Below the pieces are notes generated by a model. The model did not search any database. It saw nothing but the letters and a program-made list of their open reading frames with translations, and was not told where the DNA came from. From Elephas maximus indicus (Eukaryota > Chordata > Mammalia > Proboscidea > Elephantidae): 64,000 nt of DNA. Positions 12,196 through 20,763 of the stretch are shown here, piece by piece. Position numbers and translations under genes: made by a program. The stretch lies in assembly GCF_024166365.1 (NCBI RefSeq), contig NC_064826.1:56685001-56749000 (forward strand). Direction: 5' to 3'. Position 1 is the first letter of the stretch, and the number at the start of each line of letters is the position of its first letter.

Positions 12196-14639
12196 CAATG
12201 ACATACATGTCATTTTAATGTTAGAAATTCACATTCAAAATCAACCTTACAATACTCTGGATAAAAAACAGAAAAAACACACAGTAAACAGTGAAGGCTA
12301 TTTCTTTCTCATTTTTTTCCTACTGAGTATCAAGATAAAAATGGAAAAGAATCCAAAGTATACATCTGAACATATACATACCAAACAAGTGAAGTTCATA
12401 AAGCACTACATAACAATTTTATTGTTCTCTCACCATCACCCCTGCATTATCTTCTCTACGGAGCTTATTCTTCCCCCATCTCTTTGGATGAAAGTCAATA
12501 CCTTGACTATCAAATTGTTCCCGGATCAAAATTCCTCCATTCACCTTAGTGCCAAAAAAATTTAGACTCAGGTAGAATTAAGTTTAATGCAGTGTAATTG
12601 TCAAAACCCCAAAGTGAGTCAAGCTTGCCCCCTCCCCCAAAGAGAGAAGGCAGCAGGAGGTGAGTATTCAAGTGGACATGGCAGATTCCTCACCTTTCCA
12701 CCCTAGTCAGCAGCTGCAGCTTTTAACCTCTAAGGACACAGAAGATGTGAGGATATAGGAAAAGTCTTAATTAACCAGTACTGATTTGCCATTGCTTCTT
12801 CCTGGGCGTGGCAGGTGTTCAAGCTGACTTTCTTGATGGCAATTTAGTCAGTTTCTTGAAGATCCTCAGGCTCTGGCTGTCTCTCATTGCACCACCTCAC
12901 CTGATTCTGCTGAGGCACTGGTGACTGGTCACTTGCTCCCCTTTCCTAGGCCCCTGGTTGTTCGTACCTCACCCTAGTTCACCCCCTTTGTGTGAATCAG
13001 AAAAAAGGTGCCCTCTCCCAGCTAATGATTTACAAAAATGTGCCCTCCCACCAGGCTGACACAGCCCTACACAAAATGATGGGGCAAGCAGCTCTGCCTG
13101 TCTCACCCCTCAGCCAGGCCAGGCACCTTTGTGCAGAACTTAACCTGCACAGTTATTTTACTGCAGGCCTGTGCTATCCACACAGACTGGTTACTGGGGA
13201 TACAAAGTTTCTCCACCGAACCCTTCTGGGTGGGATCTAAGAAAACACATCTCCTGAGCTTATGCTCTTCTCCCACACACAGTGCATAGGAAACCCCGCC
13301 CTCTCCCCTGTCATAGTGGGAGTGCAGTTACTCACAAGGTTCAGCCCTCTTTTCTTTGAGGCCTCTGGGAGGCAGATCTAGACACAGCTTCTTACCTTTT
13401 AGATTTCTCTGCTGTGAATTAAAAAATAGTCCAGTATGTCACTCTAACCCCAAGGGAACACAGCAGTGGTTTCCCTGTAGCAGCAGCACCCCTCATTAAT
13501 GTGAGGAGAACACACCTCCAACATACACCCAGGACCTGTGCATTTCGAGCACACAAAAAATTCTCTAAGCTCCCATTTCCTAGCCCTCTCAGCTTCTCAG
13601 TTTCTATAGTCCATGTACTTTAAGGATGCCCCAGTCAAATCCAGTGCAGGGAGTTCGACAGCTTTCACTTTGGAATATGGAGTAGTTGGCATGTCTTGCC
13701 ATGTAGCTTTAGTCAAAACAAAGACTAGAATACTTTTATCTTTATCTTGTCTAACAAGAATTAAAATCAGAATTCACAGATGATCCAAGAGGAAACATAT
13801 TTTGAAAGAAGTAAAAAAACAAATGGAGCAAATTAAAGAGAAATTTTACATGCACATTATATACCTTACAAAGACACGTGTATTATTAGGTTTCCAGAAT
13901 TAGTTTTATCTTGGAAAAAGAGTTACACGGAGGATTTTAATAGTCACAGGGCAGGAGGAACAAGTAAAGACTGAGGCAGCCTGTGTGGGTTCAGATAGCC
14001 ATATAATGTATTGCCCAAATCTGACACTTCTGAGAAATAACTTGAGCACTATGAATACACCCAGACAATAGATAAAAAATCCAGAACTGTCCATGACAAA
14101 CTGGGCACCTGATCATCCTATGTATGATCGTAATAGCTGTGCACTACGGACTGGTAATAGAAACCACAAACAAAATTGATTTCTGGATCAAGCCAATGGA
14201 GATTTTCTCCAAAAGGTATGCTAGTGAGAATGAATTCTGGATCAGAATGGGGACGTAGAAGACATTTTATTTGTAATTAATGGAGATAGTACATCAACTC
14301 CCAAAGTTATTTCCGGAGAAAGGATGGTGTACTTTATGGGCTACATTAGAAAGGCATTATTCCAGAAATCATGGTGCTCACTCTAAAGGGCCCTAAGGAA
14401 TAATACTGTAGTTAATCATTCAAACAAATATAAATGAATTAATAGAGTTTAAACAAACTAATAAAAAATATGAACTACAAAGAGTGGTCTAGACACCCAA
14501 AAACACATGTGTTTGACTTTAAAAAGATTTGATAATGATAAACATGCCATATCAGAGGTGCATAAAGGAAGGAACTACAACTGTTTAGAAATGGAGTGCA
14601 GTTAGAACATTTAGAGTAGTGGGGAGAAAAAAAAAAACA
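12196..14639. other. Unclassified sequence including a GC-richer block
   Basis: The block 12570-13560 is distinctly richer in C and G than its surroundings and has C-rich runs such as CCCCCTCCCCC. It looks like an LTR or other old element, but I cannot assign it. No long open frame and no splice-flanked exon was recognised. The frame at 12992-13240 lies inside this block and has no known domain. Confidence 0.35.
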
Positions 14640-14829
14640 CTGTTGTTGTGTTGATTCCGACTCTTAGTGACATAGGACTAGAACTGCCCCATAGGGTTTC
14701 CAAGGCTATAAATCTTTATAGAAGCCGACTGCCACATCTTTCTACGGTGGAGCAGCAGCTGCTGGGTTCGAACTGCTGACATTTTGGTTAGCAGGCTAGC
14801 ACTTCAACCACTGTACCACGAGAGCTCCT
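14640..14829 (-). mobile_element. AfroSINE
   Basis: A - strand SINE. It reads 'tgttgattccgactcttagt' at its 3' side and ends 'ccacgagagctcctc' at its head. It includes the intermediate segment 'agaagccgactgccacatct'. Confidence 0.88.
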
Positions 14830-15099
14830 CAGGGGGGCAGAAGGGGAGATATAATTTCTTAATCAACAGGTCCTTTAGACGGGTTGTTACCTAGCCTTAC
14901 CCCTTGGGGCTTTTTAATGCAACGTGAAAACATACACATCCCCAACAAAGAAACATTAAAAGCTAAAACTGTGTTACCAATCAATGATGAATTTAAACGG
15001 AAACGAAAGAAAAAGTACAATATTAATTGCCTTCGATTAAATATTATACATGACTCAACAAGGAAAATACCATTAGTTAACCATAAACTAGAGACTAAT
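14830..15099. other. Non-coding, nothing recognised
   Basis: Short unique-looking AT-rich stretch. Overlapping small open frames on both strands (14859-15141) have no recognisable motif. Confidence 0.4.
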
Positions 15100-15290
15100 A
15101 ATAGTACCATTACCTATATGTGCTTACATGGTACTTGCTAATCCTCAGAATAACTCTGAGGTATAAGAAATTATTATTCCCATTTTACAGATAAAGAAAC
15201 TGAGATATATTAGGTAAAGAAACTGCTCAAGAGCACAAAGGTAGGAATTGATGGAAATTCGGGATTAAAATCCATCAAATCGTGTGGAGA
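15100..15290 (-). mobile_element. MIR SINE
   Basis: A reverse-orientation MIR. 'attattcccattttacagat' followed by 'aaagaaactgaga' and 'ctcaagagcacaaaggtagg' is the standard reversed MIR core and 3' order, with moderate divergence. Confidence 0.75.
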
Positions 15291-15510
15291 GGGACGTCCA
15301 TAAATCAGATCTGATAACAAGTTGATAATTTGCTTCCATATTTTAGTCTCTATACACTGAAAGTGTTAGAGATTGTATGGTGTTATATAGCCTAGATACT
15401 GGCTATGGAAATGCAATTCGGCCTATGTATCACCAATTTCTTTTGTGCCAACACAGCTACTTCTTTTTTTTTTTTTTTTCTTTTAGTGAGATGAAAATAT
15501 CAAACCTCTT

Positions 15511-15708
15511 CTACTTCTCCCAATCCCAGATGATTCTGATAAGGTCTTGGAAATCCACAAGCGTATCTTCTGGAGCACTCTGAAAGAGGCCGGAAGCATC
15601 GAACTTGTCTTCATGAGTATCTGAAGCCTTTGCCACATATAAATCTTTATCTTCCTCATTGTTCTCATTGATGTACAATGGTCTGCTGTTTCTTCTCCAC
15701 ACAGACAT
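15511..15708 (-). CDS. Unrecognised 65-codon open frame, possible exon or retrocopy
   Basis: On the - strand an ATG at 15708 opens a 65-residue frame ending at a TAG at 15511-15513. The composition looks like a real soluble acidic protein: it starts MSVWRRNSRPLYINENNEED, is rich in D/E, and ends near 'DLIRIIWDWEK'. An in-frame TAA lies 18 bases upstream. Possible splice acceptors (ACAG, CTTCAG) sit just before the ATG, with a weak pyrimidine tract. About 30 bases after the stop comes a run of about 17 A (15463-15479 read as T on +). That fits a retroposed transcript end or internal priming. The same T-run plus TTTTAG (to 15486) would also be a good acceptor on the + strand. I do not recognise the protein. 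It could be a real exon, a retrocopy fragment or chance. Confidence 0.35.
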   Translation of the reverse strand: MSVWRRNSRPLYINENNEEDKDLYVAKASDTHEDKFDASGLFQSAPEDTLVDFQDLIRIIWDWEK

Positions 15709-15724
15709 TCTGAAGTTTCTGTCT

Positions 15725-16499
15725 TATGAAGCTCTAATGTGTTTGTGATGAGCAGTATATGTTAGATAATAGTAATTAAATACCAAAAAAAGAGTGATTT
15801 TGCTTTTATTTTGGCAATGCTGTTGTATTCCAAAATGGGTTTCACAATTTAATGACATTTTAATTTTTAATATATTCAAGCTACTGGTTTTAGTGTAGTT
15901 CACAATGAAATATATAAGCACACGTGTCTTCTAAATACCTTTGGCTTTCTAATAATATTGGTGGTAAAATTATTTCTGTAGTTTAAATATTCTGGCTAGC
16001 ATACAAATGACAGCGGTTGTTAAATAACTTACCATTAAATATTAAAGAATAAATGTAGCATTTAAAGCTTTATGTTTAATTGTCTCTGGCTTCATATAAC
16101 TCAGTCTTTGGTTAACACAAAGTTAGCCTATCAAGGTGGAAAATTAATGACACTCTGGTTTCAATTTTGAAATTAAACATAATGTGTTTCTAAACATAGA
16201 AAGGTCCCTGGAATCGTACCTTCAGGATTTTATCTGTAGCTTGGAGCCTATTAAAGCTATTTCAGTGTGCCTTTTTCTCTTTTGTGCCTACGTCACCAAT
16301 TTAAGGATTTTACTTATTTATTTAAGGAAGAGGCTCTGTAGAAACCAGACTGTGCTTACCACCGGTAGAAATACAGAATACGAGGGTGGAGGGGGTAGCT
16401 GCCGTGTGACAGCAAAGGAGGATAAGAAGGCAGACAATTCAGCATTCCCCTCTAATCTCATTCCATGCAAGAAATTTGGCAGAATGTGAAAAAGCAGCA
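15725..16499. other. AT-rich upstream flank of the CpG island
   Basis: No repeat or gene recognised. Base composition changes sharply to GC-rich at about 16500. Confidence 0.45.
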
Positions 16500-16515
16500 G
16501 CCCAGCATTCTTGAA

Positions 16516-16524
16516 GGGGCGTGG
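16516..16524 (+). promoter_or_regulatory. GC/CACCC-type box
   Basis: GGGGCGTGG, a typical Sp1/KLF-family recognition sequence, at the left edge of the CpG island. Motif match only. Confidence 0.4.
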
Positions 16525-16542
16525 CTTCCCTCCAGGGCCTGT

Positions 16543-16547
16543 CCAAT
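16543..16547 (+). promoter_or_regulatory. CCAAT box
   Basis: CCAAT in the context GTCCAATGG fits the NF-Y preferred flanks. It lies about 45 bases upstream of the X-box-like motif, a spacing often seen when RFX and NF-Y motifs occur together. Confidence 0.4.
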
Positions 16548-16589
16548 GGAATTCCTTCAGAGGGAGCTACCAAGAAAAGATTGATGAGG

Positions 16590-16602
16590 GTTGCTAGGAA
16601 AC
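16590..16602 (+). promoter_or_regulatory. X-box-like (RFX) motif
   Basis: GTTGCTAGGAAAC is a near-palindrome that matches the RFX consensus GTNRCC-N(0-3)-RGYAAC with about two deviations (T for C in the left half and A for Y in the right half). RFX factors drive many ciliary genes, but a single motif is weak evidence. Confidence 0.4.
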
Positions 16603-17060
16603 AGGAGCGTCTCCCTCCCGCCTGACCCAGCGATTCTTCTGCACAAGCCCTCTCCTGGGGCTCGCACTGTGCAGTTGGGCAGCGTGTGGGGCAGAGCCGC
16701 GCACCGGCCTCTCTGGCTTGCTCCCTCCCTCTCCGCTCCTGCTCTTCCTTTTTCTTCCAGCATGCGGTCAGCCCGTAGCACAGGGACCTCAGAAGAGTTC
16801 TTCCAAGGACGGACTGTTAGCCCCTGCTCTCCCGCAGGCGGAATGCTCTAACCGAGCTTCAAAGTTGCAGCCACCGCCCTCCCTGCCGCTCCACGCCCCT
16901 TCACCCTACACCTTCGAAATTCATCAACCTTTGCATGCATTGCCTTAGGATTTCAAATATAGTGAGGTGAGGCAGCCAGCAAAACTGCCTTGGCTTTCCG
17001 TATAACAACCCTCTCCTCTAGGTACCCTGGCTAACTGAACACTCTGCAGATAAACACCCC

Positions 17061-17070
17061 TATAAAAGGA
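17061..17070 (+). promoter_or_regulatory. TATA-like box
   Basis: TATAAAAGGA in a CCCC-TATAAAAGG context is a strong TATA match on the + strand. It would place a start site near 17090, giving a 5' UTR of about 460 bases ahead of the ATG at 17554. CpG-island promoters often have additional dispersed starts. Confidence 0.55.
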
Positions 17071-17131
17071 GGGAGAAAGAGGGAGCGAGAGGGAGGGAGA
17101 AAGTGAGAAAGAGAGGAGAGAATGCCAGGAG
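17066..17131 (+). repeat. Purine-rich GGGA/GAGA tract
   Basis: About 65 bases of almost pure A/G with GGGAGAAAGAGG-type imperfect repeats, directly downstream of the TATA-like box. Such tracts bind GAGA-type factors and can adopt triplex structures; both are inference here. Confidence 0.7.
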
Positions 17132-17412
17132 GACCATGCCTCTCCCGAGGGTCCCAATTAGATGAGACGGTTTCTGCCTGGCCAAGGTGAAGGAAAGTTG
17201 CCTCTGCGCCCGGGAAGTGGGTTTGCCTGCAAAGAGGAGGAGGAGGACTCCGCTGGGAAGCGCTCCCCTCCCCTCTACGGAAGACCACTGGTTCTCCCTT
17301 TTTGCCAACCTCCTCCCTCTCTTCTTCACCCACCCCTTCCCTCTCCCACTCCCAACTGACTCGGAGGCCTCGATACTCTGCCACCGGGCAGTGGTCCAGC
17401 GTGCAGCCAGGA

Positions 17413-17423
17413 GGGGGCGGGGG
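17413..17423 (+). promoter_or_regulatory. GC box
   Basis: GGGGGCGGGGG, an Sp1-type site, lies 130 bases upstream of the exon 1 ATG, in the presumed 5' UTR or a downstream promoter. Confidence 0.5.
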
Positions 17424-17553
17424 CAGGGGGCACTGTGACAGGAAGCGGCGCGCACGAGTTGGCCATTTCAGGGACAAAATAAGTTCTCTCTTGGATTTGG
17501 AAAGGACGAAGCCCGCAAGCTACCTTTTTTGTGTCGGATGAGGAGGACCAACC

Positions 17554-17638
17554 ATGAGCGGGAGCCCGGGTGCAGGCTCAGCCGCCACCGCTGCCACCAC
17601 GGTCAGCTCCAGTCCCTGCCAGGAGTTGTCGGTGCGAG
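17554..17638 (+). CDS. First coding exon of an unrecognised gene
   Basis: The ATG at 17554 has a good context (A at -3, ACCATG). It opens 28 codons plus one base and ends at a consensus donor, GCGAG/GTAAGAGG, with GT at 17639. The encoded N-terminus is low-complexity and rich in Ser, Ala and Thr. It starts MSGSPGAGSAATAATT and ends 'SPCQELSVR', a typical disordered leader from a CpG-island first exon. The exon ends in phase 1. I do not recognise the protein and no later exon was found in the remaining 46 kb, so the first intron is long. An overlapping out-of-frame ATG at 17538 (poor context, -3 is C) also stays open to the donor and could act as an upstream start. Further upstream ATGs lie near 17122, 17136 and 17162. 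A start in another frame, or a non-coding first exon, remains possible. Confidence 0.6.
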
Positions 17639-17646
17639 GTAAGAGG
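17639..17646 (+). other. Splice donor of exon 1
   Basis: GTAAGAGG following GCGAG matches the consensus donor GTRAGN well and sets the end of exon 1. Confidence 0.6.
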
Positions 17647-18180
17647 CGCGGAGAAGGACGTGTATCTCTGGAGGGTGCCCAGAAAGGGCATGGAGATTCG
17701 GATACCGCGTGGGGCAGACTCAGCCGGGAAAGTTGAGGCAGAGTACGGACCAGTCCCTATAGTTCCGCCGAGGGTGGGGAGAGCGGGGGGTAGAGGCGAT
17801 GTGGGTGTGTGCGAGAGAGAGTTTGTATGTATGCGCGCACATCTTTGTCTCAGGGAGAGAGGCAGATTCCGGGGCACAGATCTACGGCTAGGGTGCGAGA
17901 GGTGGAGGGACTACCTATCGTTCGCAGACCCTCCAGAGAGACCGGTCTCATCCGCCAAACGCCTCCAGCTCTGCTCTGGGCTCAAGATTCGTTCCCATTC
18001 TGGGGCTGCTCAGGCTTTGTGCACGAGAAACCGTGCGATGACTGGCTGATACACTGGTGGTTTCATACGGGTGTGCAGGTTGCCAGGCGAGGTGGGCAGC
18101 GGTCAGTGGGACCAGGTCGGTAGTGCAGACGGGATGAGCTCTTCAGCCAGAGGCGGCCAGAGGTTCGATCTCACGCCAAG

Positions 18181-20607
18181 CACGCTTGGAAAGGAGCCCT
18201 AACTCACTGCCCTTTGCTCCTTTCGGCTTTAGCGAAAAATCGAAAAATCCAGACTGGGAGCATATCTCTTCATCGATCCTGTTCCATTTTCTTATCTAAC
18301 AGTGAGATAACTCAGAGAGGGCGGGAGATTCGTGATCCAGAAATAGACTAGGTAATATAGCCAATAAGCTTGTTTCTAAGGATTTCATTTAGATTTCCTT
18401 CTAGTTCCTTCCTTGGGTTAAGGCAAGTAAAAGATTGCTTAGAGTGTAACACTTTTAGGTAGATATCTTAGGGGGAGGGGGAGGAGGTGTTCCTCATTTT
18501 TAAGTATTTTAGAGCATTACAAATATTGAAAATAACAAAACTGTACACTTCTAAAGATCTATAGGCAAGTGCTCACTTAATTTGTTAATAAAATATTTCT
18601 ATTGTTATCTTAACAGTAATAGGTATGTTTGGGGCATATATGTAGTTAACATATTGGTACATCGAAAGTTGAGGTTAGCATGAGTTAGGGACCTCAGCAA
18701 TAGTTCACCACTTTGGGTTTCTCTGCTTGAATTTCTTTGTGTCACTGCTCTTAGAACTGTTCAGTAGAGCCATGTCATGTTTCCTTGGGAAAAACATAAG
18801 CACTCATTTGGAGACAAACATTATTCATTTACCTAAGTCTGAGTCTACTTCGGTTTATCTGGTCACACATTTTAAGGCTGCTACTTGAACTCTAATTGTT
18901 TGCATAAGTATATTTAATATAGGTGTGACGAAAAACATCTAGATTGCCATTACACTAAATTAGAATAACATTATTATACCAAAGATGTTTGGACACTTTT
19001 AATTATTAGTGATTCTACAGTGCTATGCACCTTTTTACCTAAAAACAGCCCAACAGAATTTGAATACATTTGGAAGCTATTGTACACCAACTTACTAAAG
19101 TGGTATTTTCCCTTTCATAATAGCAATGTCATATTTACAAAGGTTTTCCTCACCTGTAGGTTTTAGCTGTCCATCCCTCAGGGTTCTGATCACCCAGCAG
19201 GAGTACAAAGATATTTTGAAAAGACACGCCCTGAGGCTATCTTAATTTATGTTAGAGTAATACAGGTACTCAGGATGGAAAATGAGGAGATGAAGTCTTA
19301 AAGTTATACCTTCAAAAGTAAAGCAATGAAAATTTCAGAATATCTACATTAATTGAAATAAAAGAAAGATAAATTTTAAGAATACCTTTTGATATTGATA
19401 AGACCTTCCCCCCCAAAAAAAGTCTAAGTTCTACCAAATAGATCCTTGCCAATTAAATGTGAAACCAAATAGAAAATTATGCTAGCTTAAGGAATAGGCT
19501 AGACTTTGGAGTCTGGTATTTTTCACACTTCAAGAACACATGACCAGCAAGTTGAGAAAATGTGTGGAAAGCCACATGAACATAAAATGTTAGAATTAAT
19601 GAAAATATATTTTATGACCCACTTATTTGTATATGATGGTCTTTTATTAAAAGCTGTGGTTTTTAATAAAAGACATTATTGTAAATCAGGTGATCTACCT
19701 TACAATTACAAAACACTGAGATAATGATTCCATCTCTGGTTTTATGTCACTGCAATTAAAATTGGTAAGTGGAACAAATGCAAACATATAAGAACTGAGT
19801 GGTTTTCGTTTTTATTTAAATTTAAATTAATATTTTTATTGAAAGAACTGGGATAATTGTCCTAAGGTCATCTGTCTCACTCCCCTGCTTTGTGGCAGGT
19901 GATTAACTGGAACCTGCACGAGACTGAAAATGGTCTTATTTTGAAAGATTCCCAGCAATAACAATTTTACAACTTCCCTGGGTACGTGAAGGGTAAAAAC
20001 ACCCTTAAGAGAGAAGTAACTCTTTCTTATTTCATGTCAACCTTTTTTTATTTTGTTTTTCTCAGTCCTTTAATAGTGATCAGTCACAAAATGATGTATG
20101 ATCCTTTTTCCAGGGTCCTCACTACTCTTGCCAAAATGTAGTCCAATGGCTTGGGAATGAAATGTTTCTATTTGTTTTCTTACACTCAACATGATCCAGA
20201 AAAACCATTAAACAAAAGCAATGAAAATTAATACCTAATCTTCACTGGGAAACCAGGAGAACACAATGCATTTTTGCATGTTGGAATGTAGCCAAATTTC
20301 CAAGGTGAGACTTGTTTTCTTTAGAGGTGTCTCCCACAAAAAAAGTAGGTGTTCACTCATAGTTGCCTTGCTTTGCTATTACACATTGAGTTTAATATGT
20401 GTCTTAGCCTATTTTGAGATACTACTAAGTGCATCAAATCTGCACTAGGTGATTTGTTGAATTTCTCCTAAGAAACAGCATAAAATGACAGATGATTATC
20501 CATCTAGACTGAACACATAACATCAGTACAATCATAGCAATCACAGAGACAGTAGAAACTATTAAGTCATCCTCCTGCTTCCACTTCTAATGTACGCTTG
20601 GTCTCCA
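18181..20607 (+). other. Intron 1, 5' part, no repeats recognised
   Basis: GC content drops after about 18200. Almost 2.5 kb has no recognisable interspersed repeat, unlike the rest of the window. A CCCCCCC-A7 tract lies near 19408-19420. Small open frames at 19506 and 20266 are not convincing. Confidence 0.5.
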
Positions 20608-20762
20608 TCCAAAAAACCAAACCAAACCCATTGCTGTCAAGTCAACCCTATAGGACAGAGTTGGACTGCCCCATAGGGTTTCCAAGGGACAACTGGTAGA
20701 TTCGAACTGCAGACTTTTTGGTTAGAAGCCAAGCTCTTAACCATGGTGCTACCGGGGCTCTG
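20608..20762 (-). mobile_element. AfroSINE
   Basis: A - strand SINE running from the A/C-rich tail 'aaaaccaaaccaaaccca' through 'gtaccatagggtttccaagg'-type sequence to the head 'tgctaccggggctctg'. Short form; part of the 3' domain is missing. Confidence 0.88.
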
Positions 20763-20763
20763 G

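Larger units (their letters stand above)
16500..18180 (+). promoter_or_regulatory. CpG island / promoter region
   Basis: This stretch is strikingly richer in G+C and CpG than the rest of the window, with many CG dinucleotides, GC boxes and almost no interspersed repeats. It covers the first exon at 17554-17638 and extends on both sides. Lack of SINE or LINE insertions across about 1.7 kb in such a repeat-rich window suggests functional constraint. Long open frames on the - strand here (such as 17031-17477) arise from low-complexity GC-rich and purine-rich sequence and are not considered genes. Confidence 0.85.

Noticed and set aside
17031-17477. 148-codon - strand frame across the CpG island
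   Set aside because: It is antisense to the 5' UTR and consists of low-complexity Pro/Ser/Leu and Arg/Glu sequence from GC-rich and purine-rich DNA. Several shifted frames of similar length occur in the same place, which is typical of composition-driven open frames.
17570-18123. Long + strand frames running through the exon 1 donor
   Set aside because: They start without a good ATG, read through the consensus splice donor into intron sequence and have no domain. Read-through of GC-rich intron DNA explains them.
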